From Echinicola strongylocentroti (GTDB taxonomy: Bacteria > Bacteroidota > Bacteroidia > Cytophagales > Cyclobacteriaceae), in the NCBI RefSeq assembly GCF_003260975.1, contig NZ_CP030041.1, forward strand, positions 3,643,001 through 3,707,000: a stretch of 64,000 nt of DNA, given 5' to 3'. A program made the translations under genes and the position numbers. The notes beneath the pieces are model-generated. The model was not told the DNA's origin. It was given only the letters and a program-made list of their open reading frames with translations, and did no database searches. Position 1 is the first letter of the stretch. Each line of letters opens with the position of its first letter. This document shows, piece after piece, positions 55,472 through 64,000 of the stretch.

Positions 55472-56569
55472 ATGACAAAGGAAGGAAAGCTAAGGTTGGG
55501 GATTTTGGGCCTAGGGGAAGGGCGGAGTACGATATCTGCCGCCCTGAACAGCCAAAAGATCCAGCTGGTACAGATCTGTGACCGTAACGAGGAACTGTGT
55601 AAGCAGCGGGCAAAAGAATTCGATTTTGCCCATTATACCACACGGTATGAAGACATGCTGGAAAATGAAGGTATCGATGCGATCGGGATCTATACACCGG
55701 ATAAGCTCCATGCTTCCCATATCAAAATGGCCATGGAGCATGGCAAGCATGTCGTGTGCACCAAACCGTTGTTGGATGATCTCAAGGATGCCAAGGAATT
55801 GATAGCGCTGCAAGAGAAAACCGGTAAGCGCCTTTTTGTAGGGCAAAGCAGTCGGTTTTTTGAGCCGATGAAGCGGCAGCGGGCAGACTATAAAAAAGGC
55901 TTGATCGGGGATTTGATCACCGTGGAGGCTTACTACCATGCCGATCACCGATGGTTTTTGGAGAAACCATGGGCCTTGGAGCCGGCTTTTAAGTGGCTAT
56001 ACGGTGGGTTGAGCCATCCGGTGGATTTTATCCGGTGGTATTTGCCGGAGATCGAGGAAGTGATGGGCTATGGTATGCTCAGTGCCAATGGCCAAAAAGG
56101 AGGATTGAAAAATCCAGACACGATGCACTTTATCTATAAGGCCAAGGACGGGCGCATCGCAAGGGTCTCGGGAGCCTATACGGGGCCGGTGCAGCCAGCA
56201 TTGAGGGACAGCGAAATGAGCTGTATCCTGAGAGGTACTGAGGGCAGCAGCCAGGGAGATTATATGGAACTGCGCTATGCAATCACGGACAACACAGGCG
56301 AGGAACAAGTGGTGACCTGGGAGCATAAGTCCAAGCACTATTTCCGTTTTGAGGGGAAAAGCCACCATGCGGGAGAATACAATAATTACTTGGAGCACTT
56401 TGCCGACAGCATCCACTACGATTTTGTGGCCTATCCAGACCTAACAGAAGGGATTGGTACCATCGCCCTGCTGAAGACCATGGAGAAAAGCCTGAACACC
56501 GGCCAACCAGAAAAGGTAGCCGATGTAATTGCTGAATTTGGCCTGGAAAAATACCTGAAAAGGGAATGA
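55472..56569 (+). CDS. Gfo/Idh/MocA-family oxidoreductase
   Basis: 365 residues, cytoplasmic. The Rossmann motif LGILGLGEGRSTISAAL opens the NAD(P)-binding domain; CDRNEELCKQRA follows, then the catalytic-region motif HVVCTKPLLDDL, in which Lys replaces the more usual Glu-Lys-Pro order. The second domain carries GGLSHPVDFIRWYLPE, where His is a typical catalytic or substrate-binding residue. These enzymes oxidise or epimerise sugars and sugar acids. It lies between the cytoplasmic GH31 and the PhyH-type dioxygenase, suggesting that the sugar freed by GH31 is oxidised here. The specific substrate is not deducible. Confidence 0.88.
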   Translation: MTKEGKLRLGILGLGEGRSTISAALNSQKIQLVQICDRNEELCKQRAKEFDFAHYTTRYEDMLENEGIDAIGIYTPDKLHASHIKMAMEHGKHVVCTKPLLDDLKDAKELIALQEKTGKRLFVGQSSRFFEPMKRQRADYKKGLIGDLITVEAYYHADHRWFLEKPWALEPAFKWLYGGLSHPVDFIRWYLPEIEEVMGYGMLSANGQKGGLKNPDTMHFIYKAKDGRIARVSGAYTGPVQPALRDSEMSCILRGTEGSSQGDYMELRYAITDNTGEEQVVTWEHKSKHYFRFEGKSHHAGEYNNYLEHFADSIHYDFVAYPDLTEGIGTIALLKTMEKSLNTGQPEKVADVIAEFGLEKYLKRE

Positions 56570-56683
56570 TCCCCGAATACCAAAAGCTAAAAGAGTCAAG
56601 TATCGAGATATAAGTCTCAAATCTCACTACTCACGTCTCACTACTCACTACTCAAATTAACAACCATTTAACCAATAACAACC

Positions 56684-57436
56684 ATGAGCAAAATCTTATC
56701 AGACGAGCAATTAAATCAGTTTCAAGAGGATGGTTTTTGTATAGTCAAAAATGTCATTCCCAAAGAACTACTAAAGCGACTACAGGAGGAGTGTCAGCGT
56801 TTTATGAAGGAAAAGGATGATGAAATGGACCGCAAAGGTGTGGAAGTAGACGAGATCAACCACAAGGGAAAGCGTTATTTTATAGCCCTTCGTTACAAAG
56901 ATAGCGAAACCATGCAGGACCTGATCTTTGGCAAGGAGATGGAGGAAATCACCCGTAAAATCCTTGGTGAAGATGTTTACCTTTTTTTGGAGCAGTTTGT
57001 CGTCAAGGCTGCGGATAAAGGCATGACCTTCAGCTGGCATCAAGATTCGGGTTACCTTGATTTTGAGCACAAGCCATATTTATCGGTTTGGTGTCCTCTT
57101 GATGATGTCACAGAAGAGAATGGTACCGTGTACCTGCTGCCTTATAAGGATGCCGGCACCAAAGACAGAATTGACCACGAGCTACAAGAAGGAACCAACG
57201 ATAAGGTAGGTTACTTCGGAGATAACCCAGGCATCCCTGCCATTCTCAATGCGGGCGATGTGGCGTTGTTTTCCAGCACTTGTTTTCACCGCAGTGGCTC
57301 CAACAAGACCGGGAAATCCAGAAGGGTGCTCTTGATCCAGTATTCTGCCGAACCGATCATGAAAGGGGAAAAGCCACTGTACTGGGCAGATCCTTTTGTC
57401 GTGAATGGCGAACGCAAAAAAGAGGTACCCGCATAA
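56684..57436 (+). CDS. Phytanoyl-CoA dioxygenase (PhyH)-family Fe(II)/2-oxoglutarate enzyme
   Basis: 250 residues, cytoplasmic. The jelly-roll fold shows the iron-binding facial triad: His119 and Asp121 in FSWHQDSGY, with the distal His202 in STCFHRSGSNKTG. Arg213 or Arg214 just downstream probably binds 2-oxoglutarate. The N-terminal LNQFQEDGFCIVKNVIPKEL is typical of the PhyH family. Members hydroxylate many small molecules. In PULs they occur beside Gfo/Idh oxidoreductases and transporters, but the biochemical job is unknown. It sits 114 nt after the oxidoreductase and 167 nt before the symporter; an inverted-repeat element lies in that second gap. A role in oxidative conversion of an unusual or methylated sugar is speculation. 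Confidence 0.88.
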   Translation: MSKILSDEQLNQFQEDGFCIVKNVIPKELLKRLQEECQRFMKEKDDEMDRKGVEVDEINHKGKRYFIALRYKDSETMQDLIFGKEMEEITRKILGEDVYLFLEQFVVKAADKGMTFSWHQDSGYLDFEHKPYLSVWCPLDDVTEENGTVYLLPYKDAGTKDRIDHELQEGTNDKVGYFGDNPGIPAILNAGDVALFSSTCFHRSGSNKTGKSRRVLLIQYSAEPIMKGEKPLYWADPFVVNGERKKEVPA

Positions 57437-57449
57437 ATTACTAAAATCC

Positions 57450-57570
57450 TCATTGTGAGAAGACGGAGCCTGTCCCGGTACACATTGGGAATGAAGCCAT
57501 CTTATCTACAAAAGGCGAGATGGCTGCATCAGGGGCTCCCTCCCTATGGCGGATGACAGGCTTGCAATGA
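57450..57570. repeat. Inverted-repeat element, degenerate copy B
   Basis: Begins TCATTGTGA and ends TTGCAATGA, with internal arms GAAGCCATCTT (57493-57503) and GAGATGGCTGC (57517-57527), matching the layout of the 18310-18418 element. It separates the dioxygenase from the symporter. The terminal repeats have drifted, so it looks like an older copy. Confidence 0.6.
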
Positions 57571-57603
57571 CGCTTATTGAATAATTTCGACCCAAAAACA
57601 CCC

Positions 57604-59190
57604 ATGGAAATACATGAAATACTCCAGCCGCTGGATTTTGCGGTGGTTGGTCTTTACTTAGTGACCCTGATAGGCATAGGCTATTGGGTGAGTTTTAAGA
57701 AAAAGCGTGATGCCAATGAAAACCTGTTTTTGGCAGGGAATTCCTTGGGATGGCCCAGCATTGGTTTTACCATGTGGGGCACCAACGTCGGTCCGTCCAT
57801 GCTGATCGCCTCGGCCAGTATCGGCTATACCACTGGTGTGGTAGCGGGGAATTTTGCTTGGTATGCGTTTATCTTTATTTTCTTACTGGCAGTGGTTTTT
57901 GCACCACGGTATTTGGGCGCTCGGGTGCAGACTCTTCCGGAGTTTATGGGAAAGCGTTTTGGCAATTCCACCCAGAATATTCTTGCCTGGTACACGATTG
58001 TTACTGTGCTGATTAGCTGGCTGTCCTTGACGCTCTTTGCCGGGGGGATTCTGATTCGCCAAATATTGGATTTGCCGCTTTGGCTTTCGGTGATTATCCT
58101 GATTCTTATTGCGGCTTTTTTTACCATTGCCGGGGGGCTGAAGGCCATTGCCTATACCAATGTGTTTCAGATGGTACTACTGATTTTGGTATCACTGGCA
58201 CTTACGCTGACAGGGCTGTATAAAGTCGGGGGAATAGGGGAATTGATTGCCCAGACGCCGGGAGAGTATTGGAATTTACTGTTGCCCGCAGATGATCCCA
58301 GCTATCCGTGGATTGCCATTGCGCTGGGGTATCCGGTGATGGGTGTCTGGTTTTGGTGCACGGATCAGTCCATGGTGCAGTCCGTCTTGGGCGCAAAAAA
58401 CCTCAAGGAAGGCCAACTGGGAGCCAATTTTACAGGCTGGCTCAAAATACTGGACGTAGCATTGTTTATCATTCCCGGGATCATTTGCTATGTCTTGTTT
58501 CCAGATCTTGACAATCCCGATGAAGCGTACATGACCATGGTGACCAAGCTGTTTCCGGTGGGGATGACGGGACTGGTCATGGCGGTGTTGATCGCCGCAT
58601 TGGTGAGTACAATTGATTCGGCACTGAATGCGCTGAGCACCGTGTTTACCATGGATATCTACGTGAAAAAGTACCAACCAGATGCCAGCCAAAAGCAGAT
58701 CATCACGATCGGCAGGGTGGTGACCGTCTTGGGAGCCGTGATAGCTATTTTCCTGACCTTGGCCATTGACAGCATCAAAGGGCTAAACCTGTTTGATGTT
58801 TTTCAGTCTATTTTGGGCTTTATTGCTCCGCCGATGTCTGTGGTGTTTTTGTTTGGCGTGCTTTGGAAAAAGACCACGACAAAGGCCGCCAATACCGTTT
58901 TGATCTTCGGAACCATTTTGAGCTTGGGCATAGGCGTGCTGTATCTCTGGGTATTTCCCAATGCGGAATATACCTTCTGGCCACATTTCCTGCTGCTTTC
59001 GTTTTATATCTTCGTGTTTTTGGCCGCATTGATTGTGGTCATCTCCTATGCTGAACGTAACCGAAAGGACCTTTACGTGAGCACATTGGACTATGGCACC
59101 ATTCCCAAGTTGCCGAGTAAGGTCAAATGGCTATGGATTGCGCTGATCATTGTGATGGTGGGGATGTATGTGGTGTTTAATGGGAATTAG
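57604..59190 (+). CDS. Sodium/solute symporter, SSS family
   Basis: 528 residues from ATG 57604; an upstream TTG in frame at 57577 is less likely. About 13-14 hydrophobic membrane segments are visible. SSS signatures include the first-helix start DFAVVGLYLVTLIGIGYWVS, the SLGWPSIGFTMWGTNVGPSM segment near helix 2 (Na+-site region), FFTIAGGLKAIAYTN and the ALVSTIDSALNALSTVFTMD stretch. SSS proteins couple Na+ to uptake of sugars, uronates or amino acids across the inner membrane. It follows GH31, oxidoreductase and dioxygenase genes, and probably brings in the sugar they process. Length and topology fit sugar transporters of the SGLT type. Confidence 0.92.
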   Translation: MEIHEILQPLDFAVVGLYLVTLIGIGYWVSFKKKRDANENLFLAGNSLGWPSIGFTMWGTNVGPSMLIASASIGYTTGVVAGNFAWYAFIFIFLLAVVFAPRYLGARVQTLPEFMGKRFGNSTQNILAWYTIVTVLISWLSLTLFAGGILIRQILDLPLWLSVIILILIAAFFTIAGGLKAIAYTNVFQMVLLILVSLALTLTGLYKVGGIGELIAQTPGEYWNLLLPADDPSYPWIAIALGYPVMGVWFWCTDQSMVQSVLGAKNLKEGQLGANFTGWLKILDVALFIIPGIICYVLFPDLDNPDEAYMTMVTKLFPVGMTGLVMAVLIAALVSTIDSALNALSTVFTMDIYVKKYQPDASQKQIITIGRVVTVLGAVIAIFLTLAIDSIKGLNLFDVFQSILGFIAPPMSVVFLFGVLWKKTTTKAANTVLIFGTILSLGIGVLYLWVFPNAEYTFWPHFLLLSFYIFVFLAALIVVISYAERNRKDLYVSTLDYGTIPKLPSKVKWLWIALIIVMVGMYVVFNGN

Positions 59191-59703
59191 TAGTGAGACT
59201 TGAGTATTGAGATATGAGTCTTGAGTCTTGAGATTTTAGAATCCAAGTTCCCCCCGGGTTGTGCTGGGTCTCTGCCCCAGCACTGGCAAGTTTTGAGTCT
59301 CTGACTCAATTAAGCTGTTCCAGATTTGTAATCCCCTTGGCACCGAGTATGACTTATTGGATACCTGTTTTGGGCCTTCTACTTAAGGTAAAACCTTCCC
59401 GAGCGTAGCCGGAAAGGCTATATCGAAGTCTTGATGCACCATGTGGGCTTAGCATCTCACCACTCACTACCGACCAAAGCAGGAATGTACAGGATAAACG
59501 TCTGCCGATATCCTTGCAGTTTTAAAGAGATCAGCCAGTGACGTCGCTCAAGAAGACAGAAAGAGCCCACGGGAAGCGTATCGGCAGACTGTTGACCGTC
59601 GTCAGTGGACGATTTCTAAAGTAGACCCTTGTAGGCTAAGGGAAATACGACGGATAAGTTGGAAAATAAAATAACCACTCAGAAGAAAAACAATAAACCT
59701 CAG
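59191..59703. repeat. Gap with hairpin elements and an 11-bp inverted repeat
   Basis: No gene. Contents in order: TGAGACTTGAG-type runs (59195-59233); hairpin GTGCTGGG/CCCAGCAC (59261-59283), the reverse complement of the 24725 element; hairpin TTGAGTC-TCT-GACTCAA (59293-59309); GATTTGTAATC (59323-59333); and an exact inverted repeat GTCTGCCGATA (59500-59510) with TATCGGCAGAC (59579-59589), 68 nt apart, 114 nt before the GH78 start. The last could be an operator. Confidence 0.6.
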
Positions 59704-61892
59704 ATGGAAACCCGAAAATATACCATTCTCTTATTACTTTTCGTGATGTGCTTTGCTACTGCAGCGGCACAGGCACAGGAAAAAGTCCCTCAAGCCACTT
59801 GGATATGGTATCCTGGAGATTATGAGATTTGGCTGAGCAATAAAATGCAAGCCCGAAGAACTGAGCGGGGTGCTTTTTTGCCCCCATTGTGGCGGTATTA
59901 CAGCCCCTATGCGCTGGTGACCTTCAGGAAGGAATTTACGCTTCCTGCCGAAGATGAAATCTCCATCTTTACAGAGGGGCAGTTTAAGCTTCAGATAGAT
60001 GGAAAGCAGCAGCATGGAACGTCACAAAAAATCACCATTCCTGCCGGAAAGCACAGCATTGTCATCAAAGTCTATAACCAAGAGCGTGTGCCGGCAGTGT
60101 TTATCGAAGGGGATTACTTGGTGACAGATGACAGTTGGAAGGTGACCTTTGAGGATAAGGAATGGATCGATGAGACGGGCAAAGCTTCCGATCAGTCCGG
60201 TACCAACTGGGAGGCGGTAGGAACCTGGGATTTCAATGCCCCTGATGATTTGCCCTCTGAGTTTAGGCTGGCCACCACCCCACAATATGCCAAAGAAGTG
60301 AAATCCGTAGGAGACGGTGAATTGGTCGATTTTGGTAAGGAAACCTTTGGTTATATCCAATTCCATGGGCTGAAGGGAGAAGGAAAGGTCAATGTCTATT
60401 ACGGGGAGTCCAAAGAAGAGGCGCTGGACAGTGCCTATTGCGAAACATTGGATTATCTCAGTTTTGATGGGAGCCAAGCGGAGACGTACACCATTGAAGA
60501 TTCCAAGGCGTTTCGTTACGTGCAGGTGCAGCCTGGTTCCGGAGTAAGCTACGATTCCGTGTCGATGCTTTATGAATACTTGCCAGTGGAATACCGCGGT
60601 GAATGGAATTCCTCAGATGAGCTATTGAACGAAATCTGGGATGTCTCGGCCTATACCATGCACCTCAATACCCGGGAGTTTTTCTTGGATGGCATCAAGC
60701 GTGATCGGTGGATATGGTCAGGCGATGCCTACCAGAGTTACCTGATGAACTATTACCTGTTTTTTGACAATGCTTCCGTGCGCAGGACGCTGCTGGCATT
60801 ACGCGGCAAGGAGCCTGTGTCCAGTCATATGAATACCATTATGGATTATTCCTTTTATTGGTTTGTAGGAATATATGATTATTACCTGTACTCCGGTGAT
60901 GAGGAATTTATCAAGAATTTCTATCCCCGCATGGTCAGCATGATGGATTTCTGCCTAGAGCGGAGAAATGAAAATGGGATGATGGAAGGATTGCCGGGCG
61001 ATTGGATTTTTATCGACTGGGCAGATGGCTTGAGCAAGCAGGGTGAAGTGAGTTTTGAGCAGATGCTACTGGCCAGGAGCTTGGAAGCCATGGCAGTAAG
61101 TGCTGAGATCGCAGGTGATAAGGAAGGGCATCAACACTACCAAAAGCTGGCTGATGAGATGAAAGAAAAGCTTTTTGAGGTGTTTTGGTCATCAGACCGC
61201 GAAGCCATCATGCACCAGCGTGTAGATGGAGAGGTGCTTGATAATGTCACCCGCTATGCCAATATGTTCGGGATATTCTTCGATTACTTTTCCGATGACC
61301 AAAAGCAAGCCGTCAAACAGGCCGTATTGCTCAATGACGAGGTGCAGAAAATCACCACTCCGTATATGCGGTTTTATGAGCTGGAAGCGCTTTGTGCGAT
61401 GGGTGAGCAGGAATTTGTCCTTGATGAAATCCGTGATTACTGGGGGGGATGCTGGATTTGGGAGCTACTTCCTTTTGGGAAAAATACGACCCCAATGAGT
61501 CAGGTACAGAGCACTTGGCGATGTATGGGAGACCTTATGGCAAGAGCCTCTGCCATGCCTGGGGAGCTAGTCCGATTTACCTCTTCGGGAAATATTACCT
61601 AGGCGTAAAACCACTTTCGGCTGGATATGAAACGTATGAAATTCGTCCAGCATTGGGAGGATTGGAGTGGATGGAAGGAAAAGTGCCCACGCCAAACGGT
61701 GATATTGCCGTGCACTGTTCCACAAAGGAAATCAAGGTTTCCTCGGACGAAGGCCAGGGAATCCTGAAGTTTAAAAGTAAGTCAAAGCCGAAGACCGACC
61801 AAGGTGAGATCAAGGCATTGGGGAATGATGAATATGAATTAGTACTGGCTGCAGGGAAAGAATATGTGGTGAAGTATAAGGCGGTAAAGTAG
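59704..61892 (+). pseudogene. Alpha-L-rhamnosidase, GH78-like, interrupted by one-base frameshift
   Basis: The intact protein would be about 729 residues. The first frame (from ATG 59704, with a Sec signal) is read through DEIRDYWGG, then shifts into an aberrant tail stopping at 61602. The second frame takes over at 61449 with MLDLGATSFWEKYDP and ends at 61892. Together they give the expected GH78 sequence (YWGG followed by MLDLGAT), so one G is missing from the seven-G run at 61442-61448. The (alpha/alpha)6 barrel has NTREFFLDGIKRDRWIWSGD near residues 322-341, the position of the catalytic acid motif; the usual Glu is replaced by Arg335. GH78 enzymes release rhamnose from pectic chains. The cause may be sequencing error, mutation, phase variation or programmed slippage. 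Confidence 0.85.
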
Positions 61893-61908
61893 TCCCGAGA
61901 TTTCGGGA
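61893..61908 (+). terminator. Small hairpin after GH78
   Basis: TCCCGA-GATT-TCGGGA (61893-61908) is a perfect 6-bp stem directly after the GH78 stop. No T-run follows. It lies 41 nt before the next gene. Confidence 0.35.
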
Positions 61909-61949
61909 ACCGTCATCGCGAAAAATGTAATAAATAGAATCAAAATATA

Positions 61950-64000
61950 ATGATCAAATCAAGACGTATTAACAAGCTGATTTTGGGGCTGGCAGCCATC
62001 TTTGTGATGTCCGGGGTGAAAGCCCAGAAAACGGAAGTCCAGTACCTATCAGGTAAAGGCTATCAGGACACCAAGGAATGGGAGTTTAAAATTTCCGGAG
62101 GCCGAAACAGTGGCGAGTGGAGCACGATCAGCGTGCCTTCGGTGTGGGAGCAGGAAGGCTTTGGGAAGTACCAATATGGCATCAAATTTTACGGCAAGCC
62201 ATTTCCCGATGGGATCGCCGATGAAGTGGGGCAATACAAATACGCCTTCGAAGTACCCCGGGGATGGGAAAATAAGCTGGTAAGAATTGTTTTTGACGGC
62301 TCCATGACCGACACAGAAGTGAGGGTCAATGGCCGTTCGGCAGGGGATAAGCATCAAGGAGCCTTTTACCGCTTTAAGTACGATATTACCGACTTGCTGA
62401 AGTATGGAAAAGAGAACCTGCTGGAAGTGACAGTGAGTAAAGAATCCACCAATGCCAGTGTCAACTTGGCTGAGCGCAGGGCCGATTATTGGAACTTTGG
62501 CGGCATTTTCAGACCGGTGTTCTTGGAAGCATACCCCGCAAAATTCATCGATCGCACCGCGATAGACGCGCAGGCCAATGGTGAATTCAGCGCCGAAGTC
62601 TTCCTCGGCAGCGCGAGCTCAGAAGACATGAAAGTGGTGGCCCAAGTGACCGATGAGGAAGGTAATGCTGTGGGGCAGCCAATGGAGAAGCCCATTACCC
62701 AAGGGGGAGACAAGGTGGTCTTGGAAAGTGCTTTTGACGGGATAAATCGCTGGACTGCGGAGACACCAAACCTATATCATATACAGTTTTCACTTTTTGA
62801 TGGCGATGAGCTCGTGCATCAGACCGATGACCGCTTTGGTTTTCGTACCATTGAGCTGAAAGCCAGTGATGGGATATATGTCAATGGCCAACGGGTGCTG
62901 ATGAAGGGGGTGAATAAGCACAGCTTTTGGCCAGAATCCGGGAGGACACTTAATAAAGAACTTAATTATGCCGATGCCAAGTTGATCAAAGAAATGAACA
63001 TGAATTCGGTGAGGCTTTCCCATTATCCATCTGATCCTGAGTTTTTGGATGCTTGTGATGAATTGGGGCTTTATGTGCTCCACGAGTTGGGCGGCTGGCA
63101 TGGTCACTATGACGAAGCCATAGGCATGAAGCTGGTGGAATCCTTGGTGACGCGTGATGTCAACCACCCCAGCGTGATCTTCTGGGACAATGGCAACGAA
63201 GGAGGCTGGAACACGGAATTAGATGATGAGTTTGCAAAGTGGGATCCTCAAAACCGCCCTGTGCTGCATCCGCAGCAATTGCTCAACGGTGTCGAGACGA
63301 TGCACTATCGCTCGTACGGCGAGACGGAGGAATATTTCAGAGGTGACTATATCTTTATGCCAACGGAATTTTTACATGGCCTGTATGATGGCGGCCATGG
63401 TGCTGGCCTGTATGATTACTGGGAAATGATGCGCAAACATCCCCGAAGCGGTGGTGGTTTTCTTTGGGTTTTTGCCGACGAGGGAATTGCCCGTACCGAT
63501 CAGGATGGCCGTATCGATAATCAGGGTAATTATGGGGCAGACGGTATAGTAGGTCCTCATCATGAAAAAGAAGGAAGTTTCTTTACCATCAAGGAAGTAT
63601 GGTCGCCAGTGATGGTGATGCACGAAGATCAGTTGGCGAGTGACTTTGATGGTGTTTTTGAGGTAGAAAACAGGTATGATTTCACCAACTTGAATGCCTG
63701 TACTTTCGAATGGGCTCTGGCGGAATTCTACAGCCCTGAGGCAGGCCAAAGTGGCCACAAGGTAACCAAGTCTGGAGAACTGAAAGGCCCTGATGTGGCA
63801 GCACATGAAGCGGGGAACGTGTCCATACCGTTGCCGTCAAATTGGCAAGCGGCCGATGTACTTTACCTTACCGCAAAGGATCCGGAAGGCAAGGAGCTAT
63901 GGACTTGGCATTTCACATGGGAGCAGCCCCAGCAGTATTTACAGGCAGGTGCTGGAGCAGTGGAGTTGGAGGAGCGCGCTGCAGGCTATGTAGTGTCTTC
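61950..64000 (+). CDS. GH2 beta-galactosidase-like enzyme, 3' end outside window
   Basis: The frame is open from ATG 61950 to the last base, giving 683 residues without a stop. A Sec signal (about 25 residues, ending VKAQ) is followed by the GH2 jelly roll: SVPSVWEQEGFGKYQYG, SMTDTEVRVNGRSAGDKHQG and RRADYWNFGGIFRPVFLE. The TIM barrel starts VLMKGVNKHSFWPESGR. Acid/base is Glu417 in WDNGNEGGWN, the nucleophile Glu473 in MPTEFLHG. A further beta domain begins near 550. It is likely a large beta-galactosidase or beta-glucuronidase; the missing C-terminus prevents a finer call. It is divergent from the other two GH2 proteins here, and follows the rhamnosidase by about 57 nt, probably in one transcript. 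Confidence 0.9.
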   Translation, partial: MIKSRRINKLILGLAAIFVMSGVKAQKTEVQYLSGKGYQDTKEWEFKISGGRNSGEWSTISVPSVWEQEGFGKYQYGIKFYGKPFPDGIADEVGQYKYAFEVPRGWENKLVRIVFDGSMTDTEVRVNGRSAGDKHQGAFYRFKYDITDLLKYGKENLLEVTVSKESTNASVNLAERRADYWNFGGIFRPVFLEAYPAKFIDRTAIDAQANGEFSAEVFLGSASSEDMKVVAQVTDEEGNAVGQPMEKPITQGGDKVVLESAFDGINRWTAETPNLYHIQFSLFDGDELVHQTDDRFGFRTIELKASDGIYVNGQRVLMKGVNKHSFWPESGRTLNKELNYADAKLIKEMNMNSVRLSHYPSDPEFLDACDELGLYVLHELGGWHGHYDEAIGMKLVESLVTRDVNHPSVIFWDNGNEGGWNTELDDEFAKWDPQNRPVLHPQQLLNGVETMHYRSYGETEEYFRGDYIFMPTEFLHGLYDGGHGAGLYDYWEMMRKHPRSGGGFLWVFADEGIARTDQDGRIDNQGNYGADGIVGPHHEKEGSFFTIKEVWSPVMVMHEDQLASDFDGVFEVENRYDFTNLNACTFEWALAEFYSPEAGQSGHKVTKSGELKGPDVAAHEAGNVSIPLPSNWQAADVLYLTAKDPEGKELWTWHFTWEQPQQYLQAGAGAVELEERAAGYVVS

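Overview
The window looks like part of a Bacteroidota chromosome. Four SusC/SusD pairs, outer-membrane lipoproteins with short signal peptides ending in Cys, no clear Shine-Dalgarno sequences and moderate GC all point there. Gene content and intergenic style suggest Cytophagales, perhaps a Cyclobacteriaceae member such as Echinicola; that rank is a guess from general knowledge, not from any search. Nearly everything is one long, mostly plus-strand pectin or plant cell-wall glycan utilization region (PUL).

Region 1 (1-14149) is a compact seven-gene transport and binding operon: FAS1 protein (cut by the window start), SusC, SusD, two FAS1 lipoproteins, an atypical SusC and a SusD, with gaps of about 2-40 nt. 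Region 2 (14150-26991) holds the rhamnogalacturonan I enzymes: PL11-type endolyase, a DUF4861-like protein, a DUF6250-like lectin-fold lipoprotein, a PL26/YetA-type exolyase, a CE12-type acetylesterase and a GH51 arabinofuranosidase. They are separated by unusually large gaps full of palindromic repeats. Region 3 (27311-39876) has an isolated unknown minus-strand gene, an Asp-box beta-propeller protein, an exported TIM-barrel isomerase-like protein, a large GH138-like hydrolase and two different GH2 enzymes.

Region 4 (39961-50648) has an AraC-type regulator, divergent from two successive SusC/SusD pairs. Both SusC genes carry an identical 23-bp upstream motif and similar leaders, which suggests a duplicated and co-regulated transport unit. 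Region 5 (50882-64000) has a parallel beta-helix hydrolase (GH141-like), a cytoplasmic GH31, a Gfo/Idh/MocA oxidoreductase, a PhyH-type dioxygenase, a sodium/solute symporter, a GH78-like rhamnosidase broken by one missing G in a G7 tract, and a GH2 enzyme that runs off the end.

Working model (inference): surface SusCD and FAS1 lipoproteins capture pectic oligosaccharides, lyases and the esterase open the rhamnogalacturonan backbone, GH51, GH2 and GH78 trim the side chains, and a symporter with cytoplasmic GH31 and oxidoreductases handles the small products. GH138-like and GH141-like enzymes hint at an RG-II-like component. No GH105, GH28 or hybrid two-component regulator is visible here. No tRNA, rRNA, CRISPR array, transposase or phage gene was recognised.
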